The translations under genes and the position numbers were made by a program. A DNA stretch of 64,000 nucleotides from Primulina eburnea (Eukaryota > Streptophyta > Magnoliopsida > Lamiales > Gesneriaceae), in contig NC_133103.1 in NCBI RefSeq assembly GCF_022965805.1, positions 31,807,635 to 31,871,634 of the forward strand. Reading direction: 5' to 3'. This document shows positions 22,667 through 35,371 of this stretch, piece by piece. Each line of letters opens with the position of its first letter. Position 1 is the stretch's first letter. Under the pieces are notes generated by a model. It saw only the letters and a list, made by a program, of their open reading frames with translations, was not told the origin of the DNA and did no database searches.

Positions 22667-24450
22667 TTTCTCCCCCTCTTAGATCTGAGTTCGTCCTCGA
22701 ACTCTCCACAAGCAATCCAAATCTATTAGAAGAAATGAATAACAGAGTTTAACATCCAAACTCGTTTTACTAACATCATTCTGAGGTATGTTTCTTTGAT
22801 CAAGCTCTGATTCTGGTCTGGAATCAGAAGTCAAGAATTATAATATCATAATCCTTCTTCAACTCGTTCTAGCCGATTCAATCCCGCATTACTGGCTATA
22901 CAACCTCCGTATATGCCAATCTGCAATCTATAACAAAACAATACCATCTGTAGTTGTTATCCTATCTGTTTATCCCAATCTAGAACATAATCAATCTTCA
23001 TCTTCAATTACCAATCGTCATCATTCGACATTGGTTTATTAAATCTATCCATTCTGAACTATCTTGATAGCTACTGTCATACAGTCAATCATATCATGAC
23101 AATAATCTATATCAACTAGTACTAACATCCAGTACCAAAGCTCTACAATTATCTGTCAATATCTGGTAATCTACTCTGACTATCTGTCAATCTGTAATAA
23201 ATCTGCACAAGAGAGCTTATGATATAATCTATCACAAGTACAACTCCGTCAAAATCACAATCTGATATCATCTAATTCTTGCATTCTCGTCAATCTGACT
23301 ATTTCTTTGACATTGATCTATGCCATCTGGTTCTGTTTGTACGTAATCTGGTACAAACTGATAGATATAGATTGAATAATCTGTCAATCATAATCATATC
23401 ACATCATAATCTAAAGAAAATGGCGGTAATTTCATTACGAAAGCCATAGAAATGTACTCCCATTTCTGTTCAGAACTATACAAAATCTGTAATAATCTTC
23501 TGATTTCTATCTTTTCTGGCTTCTTCTGTTAGCAATTCAGACTTATCAGTACAATTTCTGCCAACATTTCAATACATTTCTGTTATAACTGATCTCATCT
23601 GTCTATATCACAACTATCTGTTCGAATACAATACATTCTCAAAAATCAGACTGAACACTGAATCCATTACTGTAAGTTTCTGACACTATCTGTCCTTTCT
23701 GATTCGAACTATTTGACATATACAATCAGTTAATAACATAAATTAAAGAGGAAATACCTACCTGGTATTCGGCTCTGACTATCACTATCAATCTTTGCTG
23801 TACAATTCTGACACATCTGACATCACAGAATAATCAATCTCATACAAATTACAAATCACGTATCTGTTACTCTGATCGACACTCTGTTCTGACTATCGAT
23901 ATTGAGTTCTAAATATTCTAATCAGCTTTTTAAACTGCTATCGATTCGAAATCAACTCTGGTTCGGACTGTACAATATAATCTTGATTGTCTACTATCTT
24001 TCTCAATCAGGATTCAAAATTTCAACAATTTCTAAGATCAGTTCAAGACTAAAATCAATCTCTCTTGATTGGAATCAGATCTGAAGTCTTATCAGAGAAA
24101 ACATCAAGAACTTTCTTATCATTGGTAAATCAGCCAATGATAGACTCAATTTCAGTAATTCAACTGAATACATAAGGAGTCACTCTGCTCTTTTCTGTAA
24201 TAATCGAGTCATAGCTAGTACGAATATCAAAGGAATTCTCAGTCTAGAATTCTTATCGTACAATATTCATCTCTTGATCATCTCAGGTCTGATTCTTACC
24301 ATCTTCTGGAACTAATCTATGGTAGCTCGGTACTTGGTCCGCATATCAATATCAGTAAAGCAGTTCCCAAAATCATAGAACACCAGTACAACACAGGTTA
24401 CCACACGATCTAACTCGTTCTCATTCTCAACCTACTGTAGTATACAAGAT
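22667..24450 (-). pseudogene. Polypurine tract and decayed pol remnant, unit 3
   Basis: A repeat of the unit 1 and 2 region; the purine tract is at 22667-22680. Confidence 0.5.
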
Positions 24451-24980
24451 CTAACAGAAATCGCTGATACTAGAACTTTTCCCAAAAGGAAAAGAAACAA
24501 ATATTACAGTACATAGGGACTCAACAGATAATGCATGCATCAATGCAAATCTTTCAGAAATCAGAGTATGTGAAGCACTAACATCACTCAATACATATGC
24601 AGGATAATCAAACAAATCAGTTACCTGCAACATCATCATCTGGTGCTTCCTGAGCCTGCTCCTCAGTCAAAGCAAATACTCTGGCCTGCTGTCTAGGAGG
24701 CTGGCCAACTGTCTGCTTCCTCCTGGCCTCAGCTGTGACTGAGCTGGTGCTGGCTGAAATGAAGGAACGGCAGCTGATCGTCTACTCCACTGTGCCGCTG
24801 ATCCAGATGGTTCAGTTCCCTAGGATCTTTGGGAACTCCTCTGTGGAAATACTCTGGCAAAATGTCCCTGTTGCTTGCAGAAGTGGCAGCTACCAAGTAC
24901 TCCTTGGCATTGCTCAGTGGAATGTCTCCCTCCACAATTTCCGCAGTACACTCCAGTATAACTCTGCTGAGAACCACTAG
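24451..24980 (-). pseudogene. Gag zinc-knuckle and protease remnant, unit 3
   Basis: The same sequence and breaks as units 1 and 2. Confidence 0.65.
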
Positions 24981-25044
24981 AGCTAGAAGAACTGCCGCCA
25001 GACTTCTTAAATTGCTTTCCTCTAGCTTTCAGAAAATATTTCGT

Positions 25045-25725
25045 TCAAACACTGCTACTACCACTCTCGAATCGGGGAAGTGGTTGCTGTGGTCTCGACA
25101 CTGGAGGAACAAATTCAGCTCCTCTCTGTCTTATCAGGCATGCTTCAGCGCCCTTTGCTCTATTCATGGCATCAGCAAAGTTATTGGGTCGCCCTGTGTT
25201 CACCAATGTAAAAATATCGGGATTCAAGCCATTGATGAATTGATCGGCAACGGCTTCGTCATTTTCAGACACATGAGGAGCAAACTTCAACAAGGTAGAG
25301 AACTTGGTCACATATTCTTCAATGTTCAGCTGACCCTGTCTCAAATTAGCAAACTCTGCCCCCTTGTCTTTTCTGTACGATATTGGGAAAAATCTCTGAT
25401 AAAACTCAGTTTTAAATACATCCCAAGTAATAATCGTACCTCGCTGCTCCAAGGCCCTCTTCATTGTAACCCACCAGCTTTGTGCAACATCAAGCAACTG
25501 GTGCCCAATCAATTTAATCCGGCGCTCATCACTGTACTCCAGTGAATCAAACAGCAACTCAATACTACCTAACCAACTCTCACACTCGACTGATGTCTCA
25601 GTACCCGTCAGAGTGGGTGGTTTGAATGACTGAAACCTCTTCAGCAAGGTTTCCATTGGAGTTGGTGTTACATCCATTGGAGGATTCGATGTACTACCCT
25701 GTTCTGGGATTCGTCTAGGAGGCAT
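25045..25725 (-). CDS. gag: Gag capsid-like protein, unit 3
   Basis: 226 codons, identical in prediction to units 1 and 2. This is the copy next to the outer 5' LTR (LTR4), and is therefore the one closest to a normal promoter-leader-gag arrangement. Confidence 0.8.
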   Translation of the reverse strand: MPPRRIPEQGSTSNPPMDVTPTPMETLLKRFQSFKPPTLTGTETSVECESWLGSIELLFDSLEYSDERRIKLIGHQLLDVAQSWWVTMKRALEQRGTIITWDVFKTEFYQRFFPISYRKDKGAEFANLRQGQLNIEEYVTKFSTLLKFAPHVSENDEAVADQFINGLNPDIFTLVNTGRPNNFADAMNRAKGAEACLIRQRGAEFVPPVSRPQQPLPRFESGSSSV

Positions 25726-25995
25726 ATCTGAAACTCAAAAAGATTAGTAATCCAATCCAACACATCTGTTTCAATTCAGTATCTCCTCTGATCATCTTAC
25801 TGCTGATCGAGAATCAGTTCAGATTCGTTCCCAATAATACATATTACAAAATCAAATCAGATAAGTCAAGTGACATGTATTATATAACGCAGTAAGACAT
25901 GCTAGCATTCAAAAGCAGGAAAGAAAACCTCAATCTACCCCGCTCACTAGCCTCTTCTATCTCAATCTAAAGAATCTACAGTTCTGGTACCTACA

Positions 25996-26007
25996 GCTCT
26001 GATACCA
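25996..26007 (-). other. Primer binding site, unit 3
   Basis: TGGTATCAGAGC on the minus strand, following the end of LTR4. Confidence 0.85.
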
Positions 26008-26012
26008 CCTGT

Positions 26013-27765
26013 TGTGGGGACCGGACACTAATAGAGTTCTTAATCATGTTTGGGACTAATTAATCAATTATAAAACATGGTCTAATTTTTTTTTTCAAAT
26101 ACAAAGCGGAAACGTAATGTAATTTACTCAAATTACATATTAAACATGAACATACAAATCTTGCGTTATCTACAAGAATCCAACTAGGTTCAACTACATA
26201 TCAGTGCTGAATCCTATGTTGCTCCGAAGCCCGGATCTCCACGCTATCTAATCTTCTCTCATCCTCTTCTTGACCCTGATCCAGCTCCACCTGTTGTCAT
26301 GCACACATACAAAACAAGACAACAACCGGATAACTCCGGTGAGATATAAATATCCCAGTATAAACAATGCAAACATGCAGTCATATAAAAGCATATACGA
26401 AAGCATATAAGAAGTATTCATAACATGTCTCAAATCAGAAACATAAATTCATATCAAACATTCAATAATCATGAATGGCATAAACAATGTAAATCAACAT
26501 GTCATATCAGGCTCAACTCAACCAACGCGTCGTCTCAGACTCGACTCCACTGACGCGTTGTCTCAGACTCGACTCAACTCTATCCTAGGGATCCCGATGT
26601 CTGGATATAGATAATTTTATCGAATCTCAGTCGATAGGAATGAATCAATCCCTAACGGCATCGATATAATAAATATCTCCAGTGTCTGGGCGAATCAGCC
26701 GCAGAATTGACAACTCAGTCAATAACCTGACGAATCAGCCAGTAATTAGGCGAATCAGCCAATAACCAGACGAATCAGCCTGTAATTAAGCGAATCAGCT
26801 TAAGTTTAGACGAATCAGTCAATCACCAGACGAATCAGCCGGTGACTAGGCGAATCAGCCTATAATAAGACGAATCAGTCAATAACCCGACGAATCAGCC
26901 GGTGACTAGACGAATCAGCCTATAATAAGACGAATCAGTCAATAACCCGACGAATCAGCCGGTGACTAGGCGAATCAGCCTATGACTCAACGACTCAGTA
27001 ATCAATACATACAGTCCGCATCTAAGCAAATCAGTCAATGACTAGCGAATCAGCAGTCATTACATGCAGTAGCTATAAATCAATAGGCTACAAATATCAA
27101 TCTTATCACACAGTAGCTATAAATCAATAGACTACAATCATAAGTCTGATAAATTGCAAATATCAATGCAATAAGTAAAAGTATGTGATTTAGGGAAACT
27201 CGAGTCAAACCTCACTCGAGTTGTGCAATCCCAACTCAACATTAATTTATACCTTTCTTTCGTCGGTTTCTGGCTCAGTCGATGTCCTGAACTCACAGCC
27301 TGTGTCCAGTTGTAGCCTACGTCGCTAGGAACTCGATACCGAAGTCGGATTCAAATTCGGACGGACGGATTGAAAGATAAAGGCGTAAGGATTTTCGGAA
27401 CCTCTCTTGCCCCTTTTCTCGATTCTTCGTTTCTGAGGAAAGCTTTGCATGCATCTATATATATCTATACACTTCGCGCATGCAACAAGACAAGTGGTTC
27501 ATTTTCCGCAAGACACGCAACACCGCGGGTGCGGTCGCGTTAGCACCGCGGGTGCGGTCACCCTACTGTATCGATTCTTTCAAATTCCCGTAGCACCACC
27601 GCGGGTGCGGTCCTCCCCTTACCGCGGGTGCGGTCTGGCATGCTCATATCTTTCATAATTTTATTTCTGAATACATTTCTCGGTGTCCCGATTAATCCCG
27701 TCATAATCACATGAAATGATAAATCAATCATCGTTAATTGCAGTGATTAATTCTTGGGCATTACA
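26013..27765 (-). repeat. Array LTR4 (outer, 5' LTR of the original element)
   Basis: It is 1753 bp. It lacks about 42 bp of the A-type cassette (four copies instead of six) and has private bases (for example GTCTGATAAATTG). At other sites it agrees with LTR1 against LTR2/3 (GAATGAATCAATCCC, CAGTCCGC). It ends GGGCATTACA next to the target duplication CAATC. Confidence 0.9.
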
Positions 27766-27770
27766 CAATC

Positions 27771-29104
27771 AATCACTGCACAATAGGTTGATAGCCAATC
27801 CATGCCAAGTATAATATCAAACGCAACCATCGGGATAAAAATCAAATCAGCATAAACCACTCGCTCATCAATTTGAACAGAGCACGTATACACAATAGAT
27901 GTCGGGCACAACACATCCCCCGAAGGCAAAACAACATTAAACTGGAGGGGAATAACAGAAGGAACTATACCCGAAGATCTCAAAAATAGTTCAGACATAA
28001 AAGAATGCGTAGCACCTGTATCAATCAATGTCGTAGCTACTCTGTCTGAAATTAAAATAGTGCTAGATATCACAGAATAATCATGGTTTATACCTTCCTT
28101 TGTCATGGTAAAGATGCGACCCTGCACCTTCTCTTTACTCGCTCCTCTTGGACAGTCTTTGGCAATATGGCATGCAGTGCCACACCGATAACAAGTGTGA
28201 GTACCAAATCTGCACTCTCCCCGATGATGTCTACTACACTTGGGACACAATGGCTTCTCGGGATCAACTGGAACTGTCAGTGGTTTAGGACTCGGCTCTA
28301 ACTTGCCTTTCCCCTTGAAACGATCCTTTCCTCTTTGACTCGAGCCCTGACCCCTTTGAGCAATAGCATGTTGCCTCGCCTGTCTCTCTCTTGTAATGTC
28401 TTTCTCATCTTGTTCGGCCAACAAAGCCTTAGCCACAATCTCTTTGAATGTCACCGCCTTCAACATGTTGACGTCCCTTCTGATTTCTGGTCGAAGGCCT
28501 CTAATGAAATGAGCACCCTTGTCTTTGTCATTGGAGGCAATGTATGGGGCAAACACACAGCCCTCCTCGAACTTCAGAATATACTCGTCGACATTCATAA
28601 TTCCTTGACGAAGTTCTAGAGACTCAGTCACCTTCCGTGCTCGAAGTGCATCTGGGAAGTACTTGTCGTAGAAAAGGTCAGTGAACTCTTGCCACTTCAA
28701 TGTCGAAACATCAACACCAACCTTGGTAGCATTCCACCAAATGCGTGCAGCCTTGACCAACATGAACACTGCACAACTGATTCTGTCTTTGTCTTCATAG
28801 TTGAGATGATCAAAAATCGCCTCAAGAGCTTTGATCCATTCTACAGCTACAAAAGGATCAGTGCTACCTGCAAATTCTGGCGGATCCATCCTCTTGAAAG
28901 CAGTAAAGATCCCATCGGTTCCCACTGCCTGAGCCACTTGGACTCTCCCTGTCCTCTACCTTAACCTGTACTTTGCATGCGTAACAACTGTTGGATCTGC
29001 TCACTTTGGACCTTGGCTTGCTCTTTCAACAACTTGCCGAACTCATCGACAACTCTAGGGGAAGAACTATCCTCACCCTCTAACGCCTTTCTCTTAGGAG
29101 GCAT
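27771..29104 (-). pseudogene. gag: E1 gag and protease (interrupted)
   Basis: The natural start is the ATG at 29104 (MPPKRKALEGE), which matches the E4 Gag start. A TAA at codon 48 (28961-28963) and a small frame change precede a long open stretch from about 28937. That stretch holds the Gag core (RMDPPEFAGSTDPFVAVEWI, RIWWNATK, FYDKYFPDALRA, RQGIMNVDEYILKF, FIRGLRPEIRR), Cys/His pairs CPKC and a CCHC knuckle (CYRCGTACHIAKDC), then the protease LIDTGATHSFMS and the DIILGMDWL helper motif. It is cut by the array after YCAVIDC, and pol resumes at 10652. It would supply capsid and protease if repaired; here it is defective. Confidence 0.85.
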
Positions 29105-29222
29105 ACTCCTACAATGTGCTCACTTAACACATATCAATAGATAACAATGAATAGATGTAGAAGAAGACATACCCGGACTGTTGAAAGTAGACGAAGTCAT
29201 ATGCATTGGTCCGAAGAACGTT

Positions 29223-29234
29223 GCTCTGATATCA
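29223..29234 (-). other. E1 primer binding site
   Basis: On the minus strand TGATATCAGAGC follows the LTR end by five bases. It differs by one base from the TGGTATCAGAGC of the other elements. Confidence 0.75.
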
Positions 29235-29239
29235 CTAAA

Positions 29240-30993
29240 TGTGACACCTCTGAGCCGTTTTATAAAATAACAGCGGAATTTAAAATTTTTCTTTAAAGGG
29301 AGGAAGGATTCAAAATACATTTCCAATATATATACCATCAAAAGAATATACATGATCCAAAAAGTGTTGCGTCAAAATACAAAATATCATTTTGATCATG
29401 TATAACAAAATAATCTTCCACTTCCTTCCATCTCTATATGCATATGACCTCGGCTTCAATCAACGTCCTGGTTCGTCGCTCTTATCTGCATCACATGAAT
29501 AACTGAAATTAGTATAAAACTCAGCAAGTGGAACTCTTACATAGCAATGTACCTAGCATACTCTGTAAAACATGGCTTTAAAAACATAAAATACCATCAA
29601 GTCTGAATCATGAATAACATATCAATAATATAACAATAAGATGGTATTTCTCTTTTCTCTGTTGGATTGATATCTATATAGTATCTCTGTCTCTGTACCT
29701 ATATCCCATCGATATAAATCGATAACTCTGAGAGATATAAGCCTATGATCGTTGATCAACTAATTGCATGCAATCTCTGACTATGTATCTATCAATCCAA
29801 TAAATCAATTTGAATTCTCTCTTTGGCATTTCATCAAACACTTTGAATACTCTATTCTCTTGTATTCCCTTTTAAACAATTGAGGCATATACAAGCCTCT
29901 ACTATACAACACAATGAGTCAATACATACTATGAATCAAATGGAAGGGAATATCATAATAAAACTCTTGAAATACAATACATATACTTTCATGTGAGCAC
30001 AAGGAATGAAATTCCACTTACAACCACTTGAAACCTTGATTCTATACTCTTGGTAGCAATCCTACAACAATAACCATAATTTGCACCATCAATAACCCAA
30101 TAATCCAACAACAATACAATAAAAGCCAAAGAATCAACACCATCACAAACCCATAACATCTCCAACACCAAAAACTAAGAAATAACCAAACCAAAAGCTT
30201 ACCTTAGCTTCCTTGATCCCAAAATAATCTTGCTCTCAATACAAACAACTAACAAAAAGCTTGGATTAAAGAAAAAAAAGGAGAGAAATTGGAACCCTAG
30301 TCTCCCAAGAGAAGAAGAAACGAAAAGGAGGAGAAAAGAATGAGAAAAAGTGAACAAATCTATGCCTTATATCATTAAAATCTCGAAAACACGCTTTTGT
30401 ACTGTGCCCGGCGCTCAGGCGCTCGAAAATTACCGCTCGGGCGCCAATGATTCTGCCCGAAACCCAAAGTTCCAGAAGTAGTGGCGCTCCCCGTTCTGCG
30501 CACCGCCACGCTAAAGATCGCTTCAGAAACGCATCTTCCCTTTCGAATTAGAAAAAGTGGTAGACTACAAAGTTGTAGCCCTATGTCTTTTCTTGGTTCC
30601 CTCTAAATTGCAGATCATTTGGAGGTCTGAGTAAAACGTTATGCTAAATCTCCCAACATGTGTCGGTGGAGGAACGACGAAACGCACGACACAATTCGGG
30701 GCACTTTTGGCTTATCTTCCACAATGATTTGAACAAAACTCAAAATAAGAAAATTATAGCCTTATGTCATATCTTTCTAATGGAAAAGGCCTCATCTCAT
30801 TTGGATCATTATACAATTTATCATGAATTTAATCGTAACGCCGCTACAATAGCACTACACATCATCTATAACCAACCATACTATAAATCCTAAATAGGAA
30901 CTCTTTACATCCAAACTATACTTAAACTTGACCGAGTAGTCAATAAAATTATGAAAACTTAAACCGTACCGTTCACCGGGCTTGGCTATTACA
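29240..30993 (-). repeat. E1 5' LTR
   Basis: It is 1754 bp and pairs with 5768-7546. In the B-type cassette (30400-30500) the first dyad pair remains but about 30 bp of the second has been deleted (near 30487). Scattered substitutions show that E1 is older than E6. Confidence 0.9.
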
Positions 30994-30998
30994 TCTTA

Positions 30999-33394
30999 TA
31001 CATGATTTCTTAATGAATTGCATTGATGTATGCTTTATATGTTGAGTCTGTATCTGCGGTAGTTGTTATATCTTTACCTTTTTGGGAAGAGTTTTTATAT
31101 CATTGAATTCTGTGAGACATCGTATACTGCAGTAAAATGAGAATGATATTGAGTTATACTGTGTTGTACTTCTGTTGTCTGATTTTGACTGCATTTTGAA
31201 TAATGATATGCTGACCAAGTACAAAGCTACTACAGACCGATCCCAGAAGATGGTAAGATTCGAACCTGATATGGCCGAAGGATAAACATGATACGGTAAG
31301 GATTCTGGATTTAGAATTCCTTTGATACCCGTATTCTATATGACTCGATGATTATCGGAAGGAGCGGAGGAACTCCTTAGGTATTCAGTTGATTTACTGA
31401 AATCGAGTCTATGCTTGGCATATTTACCAATGGCATGAGTGTTGCTATTGTTTCCAAATTATATTCCGGGTTTGCCTTCAGTCAGGAAGATTGATGTCCG
31501 CCTTGACTTGATACCAGGTACAGTTTCTTTTCTTAGAACTTTGTACAGAATGGCACCGATAGAATTGGAAGAATTGAAAAATCACTTTGAAGATTACTGG
31601 CCGAGAATTACCTCTGATTGAGTGTTTACCGTTGGGATATATCAGCTATATTTGAAAATTGATAAACTCTGTAGTCATTATTTTGATGATTCTATGCTTG
31701 TGTTAACGGTGATATTCTGGTATATTTGAAGAATACGACTGATTTTGTTGAATATCGGAGAATTGTATTGAATATTCTGAGAACTGAGATACTTTATACA
31801 TAACTGTTGAGATGTGAATCTAGACTGAGACAGATTGTATTCAGAGTATGTGACATCGGAAGACGATATATCTGTTGAGCTGAGTACAGTAAGGCTGTGA
31901 GCAGTTGGCCGAGATTGATATCAGTGTCAGATATTTTCAGTTCTATGAGTTTAGCAGGCTATTATCTATGACTGATGTTGTGAATTTGAATTGAAATTTC
32001 AGTTGTTTTGAATGAATATTTGAAACAGATAGTGAATCGTTGAAACTTGTTACTGGTCCGGTGGAATCAGAACTGATTTTGAAAGTTAAAGTAGCTCTAA
32101 AAGTCGATCAGAATTTTTAGAGTTTGATATCGATAGTCAGAACAGTGTATCAATCAGAATATCAGGTAGGTAATATTGTCTTGTATGTTAATAACTGATT
32201 TGTTTGTGCTAGATATTTCGAATTGAAATGACAAAAATTGTCAAAAACGTACAATAATCGATTCGGTATGTATGCTGATAGTAGAAAATGTTTTGATAAA
32301 GACAGATAAGATTAGTTGTGGCAGAATTTGTACTGAGATGTCTATATTGGCCACCAATAAGAGAAAATGAGAGGAACCAGGAGATTGGTTATATAAATTA
32401 TTGATTCTTGAATAGAAATGGGAGTACATTTCTATGTATTTTGTTATGAAACTATCACAATATTTTCAAGAGTGTGATGTGATATGATTGTGATTGACAG
32501 ATTGCTCGAATCTGTATATGTTATTTTGTACAGGAAGATGTACAGACATGATCAGACGACAGAGTTGTATGTCAGAAAAGTGGGCAAATTGTACTGAATA
32601 CCAAAGTTGATTTTATCATACCACGATTTTTGGTTGATTTTGTACTTTTGGCAGAATATACAACAAGATCTTTCACCTATCGTTTACAGACCAACGGATA
32701 GTCGGAGCGAACTATCCTGATACTGGAGAATATCCAGGAACTTTAGTGCTAGATTTTAGTACTAGTTGACATGATTTATTGTCACTTATAAATTATCGTA
32801 TAACGATAGCTATCAGATGAGTATCGAGATAGCATCATTCGAAGCATTGTACCGTGAGAACTACAAATTTCCTTGTATGGGGATTATACCTCGGTGATAC
32901 CTGAGATTGGATTTGATGGGATCAGAGATATGAAAAAGAAACTGAAACTGATTCAGAAGAGAATAAGAACAGCTCATAATAAATAGACTGAATATGTCAA
33001 CGTCGGATGATGACTGTTGGTATTTGATGTCGAAGATTGAATATATCCTTGACTGGGATAAACAGATTCGATAACAGCTGATGGTGTTGATTTGTTATTA
33101 GCTGGTGATTGGCATATACGAATGTTGTATAGCCAGTAGTATGAGATTGATTCTGTCAGAGTTATTTTGAGGGGTATTAGGATATTAAAATTTTTGAATT
33201 ATTATTCCAGTTTGGAATCAGAAATCCGTAAAAGAAAGATATTTCAAAATGAAGATTATTATGTTGTGTGAGAACATGATAAGATTTTCAAAATATCAAA
33301 AATTCTACCTGAAAGACAGAATCTCATGTGAGATTGAGATTTCAGAATGGTTTCATTGATTGATTGCATAAGATTTCGGGGACGAAATCTTATC
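30999..33394 (+). pseudogene. E2 pol relic
   Basis: Nucleotide homology to E6 pol runs in order with many deletions: protease/linker (GACCAAGTAC at about 31218), the pre-RT segment (GGCACCGATAGAATTGGAAG at 31552), then fragments of RNase H and linker, the integrase C-terminal part (32690-32860), and the GPY-region phrase AACGTCGGATGATGACTG (33000). Most of RT is missing and every frame is closed. It continues the relic at 5547-5767. Confidence 0.7.
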
Positions 33395-33409
33395 TTAGAG
33401 GGGGAGAAA
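33395..33409 (+). other. E2 polypurine tract
   Basis: TTAGAGGGGGAGAAA lies directly before the LTR start TGTAATGCCCGAG. Confidence 0.8.
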
Positions 33410-33525
33410 TGTAATGCCCGAGATTTTTATCTGTTAATCGGCAATTAGTGATTGATGAATTGAAAGGATTAATCGGGACACCGAGAAAAGTATTTAAAAA
33501 TGAAATTTTGAAGTAAATTGCAGGA

Positions 33526-33768
33526 GATACCGCACCCGCGCCATAAACTCTACCGCACCCGCGGTCGTGTATCATGAAATGTTGGAAATTTATAGTAGCT
33601 TGAGCGCACCCGCGCCAGAAAAGCCACCGCACCCGCGGTATTGGGGCAGAAATTCCACCGCACTCGCGGCATAAAAGTGAGCGCAACCGCGGTCCTTGTT
33701 TCTGAAAAATGGATGTGGATCAGTACGCTGAGCGCACCCGCGGTCCAAAGATGAGCGCACCTGCGGTG
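33526..33768 (+). promoter_or_regulatory. A-type dyad cassette in E2 3' LTR
   Basis: Eight or so copies of ACCGCACCCGCGGT and variants occur, followed by an ATATATG box at about 33817. Spacing and order match the cassette in the E2 5' LTR. Confidence 0.65.
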
Positions 33769-34754
33769 AGACGTGCAGTAAGCACATTGAGCCAATTGGC
33801 CTGGACATGCACGAGATATATGTTACTTCTTTCATTTCCTTCATTTAGAACTCCAGAGGAAGGAACCAAGAGTCTTGGAAATTCTCAAGTTTCGTATTAA
33901 GAAATTCAAGTTGAGGAAAATCCGGCCGTCCAAATTTGAATCTGAGTACGGTACCGAGTTCCTAGAGATGACAGCTACAACAGGACGTAAGTTTTATTGA
34001 ATTCTAATATCGTTTGAAATTATGGTATTGCCAGAATCAGATAGGATTTATATATGTTGTTCTTGCGATATCAGACATTGTATAATCGAATTCAGACTAA
34101 AAAACAGACTGTGTATGCAATTGTTATGATTTTCTGAATTGTTATGACTGAGATTGTACCGATTTGATTTTATGATCTGTTATCGTTGGGGTTATGAGTT
34201 GTATTGATACCGATTATATCTCGTGATAGTATGTCTGTGATGTGGAAATTGACGGGGTTATCACGACTGTATTATTATAACGTCGAAGCATCAGTAGATT
34301 GATGTTAATCAGATTCAGTATTGATTATGATTGTATCATTCTTTCGTGACATTGATCAAATTATGTTTGATTTGAGTATTGGTCAGAACAAGTTCTGAAT
34401 TGAGTAATATATTGATACGATATATTCGATATGTTATTGCCAGATTGATATTGACAGGAAGTGGGCTCGAGAATTCGACATAGTCAGAGCAACAGAACGA
34501 AAGGTATAAATTGATGTTGATGCGGGATTGCACAACTCAAGTTGGATTCGACTTGAGTTTCCCAAAATCACATACTTTATGTTATTGCATTGTTAATTGC
34601 AATTGAGTATGATTGATATCTGTGGTCTATGGATTTGTAGACTATGTATGTATTGAGTCATAGGCGGATGTGCCTAGTCGTATACATTTGATCTCGTGAC
34701 AGGGGTGCCTGATTGTGATGGAATCGTCACTGGCCCATTGCACATTGTCACCGA

Positions 34755-34925
34755 TGTTTGGCTATATCGAAGTGGATAGAATTGGAGATTCTTCTATTAC
34801 TGATGTTCGATATAGACGCTAGGATCGATAGGCCTAGTCTATGGCTGAGTCGCCAAGACACCGGACGTTTGGCTATATCGGAGTGGATAGAATTGGAGTT
34901 TCTTCTATTACTGGTGTTCGATATG
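34755..34925 (+). repeat. Duplicated stem-loop module in E2 3' LTR
   Basis: Two copies each run from CTATATCGAAG or CTATATCGGAG with GTGGATAGAA to TTCTTCTATTACTG and TTCGATAT(A/G)G, so the arms can pair. The copies flank a short non-repeated segment. Confidence 0.55.
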
Positions 34926-35238
34926 GAAAGAGCCAAAGTCCGTGAATAAGAGCGTGCCACCACCCCGATCGGGAGTGTAGGTGGGTGTATGTTCTTATTC
35001 CGATCGGGATCCCTAGATTAGGATTGAGTCGACTCAGAGTTTCGAAGAGTCACGGAGTGTGATTCGGAGTTTGTATTGAGTCATGTTTCTGAAATGATAC
35101 ATATTCAGAGTATGATTTATAGTTTGATACTAATTCATATTTCTGACTTTGATACATGTTCTGAATATCTATTTCATGCTTTATATTGTTTATATGAAAT
35201 GCATGTATACATGATTTATAATGGAAATATAATTCTCA

Positions 35239-35284
35239 CCGGAGTTATCCGGCTGTTGTCTTGTTTGTATGTGTGCATGACAAC
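35239..35284 (+). other. Paired hairpins in E2 3' LTR
   Basis: Hairpin 1 is CCGGA-GTTA-TCCGG. Hairpin 2 has stem GTTGTC/GACAAC (35255-35284). Confidence 0.6.
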
Positions 35285-35371
35285 AGGTGGGACAGGATCG
35301 GGTCAAGACAAGGACGAGATAGGACTAGTTTAGCGTGGAGATTCGGACACCAAAGTAGATCTGTTTCATTA

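Larger units (their letters stand above)
10653..27765 (-). mobile_element. Tandem LTR-sharing array of a gag-only element (3 internal regions, 4 LTRs)
   Basis: The structure is LTR1-int-LTR2-int-LTR3-int-LTR4, all in minus orientation, flanked once by the 5-bp direct repeat CAATC (10648-10652 and 27766-27770). The two complete inner units repeat with a period of exactly 5140 bp and look identical. The first unit is 5080 bp because LTR1 lacks 60 bp of an internal minisatellite. A single target duplication round the whole block means one original insertion that was later amplified by unequal exchange between LTRs, or was inserted as a multimer. An assembly duplication is the alternative. Confidence 0.9.
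5768..30993 (-). mobile_element. E1: minus-strand chromovirus-like Ty3/Gypsy element interrupted by a tandem array
   Basis: Both ends carry LTRs (5768-7546 and 29240-30993) starting TGTAATA(A/G)CCAAGCC and ending GAGGTGTCACA in element orientation. They are flanked by the direct repeat TCTTA (5763-5767 and 30994-30998). Without the nested array the element is about 8.1 kb. In element order it has LTR, primer site, gag-protease (29104-27771), [array 27765-10653], RT-RNase H, integrase, chromodomain-like tail, purine tract, LTR. The coding region has several stops and frameshifts. Confidence 0.9.
4646..35371 (+). mobile_element. E2: decayed plus-strand Ty3/Gypsy element carrying nested insertions
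   Basis: The parts are: 5' LTR fragment 4646-5546, gag/protease relic 5547-5767, then E1 inserted (5768-30993), then pol relic 30999-33394, purine tract and 3' LTR 33410-35371. Both LTR parts begin TGTAATGCC(A/C)GAGATTTTTATC and share the A-type cassette, so they are a pair. The 3' LTR is broken by the E3 LTR at 35372. The host protein relic at 5747-5767 continues exactly at 30994, which proves that the two halves were once joined. Confidence 0.8.
33410..35371 (+). repeat. E2 3' LTR, distal end lost
   Basis: It contains the A-type cassette (33526-33768), a doubled stem-loop module (34755-34925), the GGGATCCCTAGA box (34998) and paired hairpins (35239-35284). It is interrupted at TTTCATTA by the start of another LTR at 35372, so the usual GGGTCCCCACA end is not seen. 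Confidence 0.85.
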
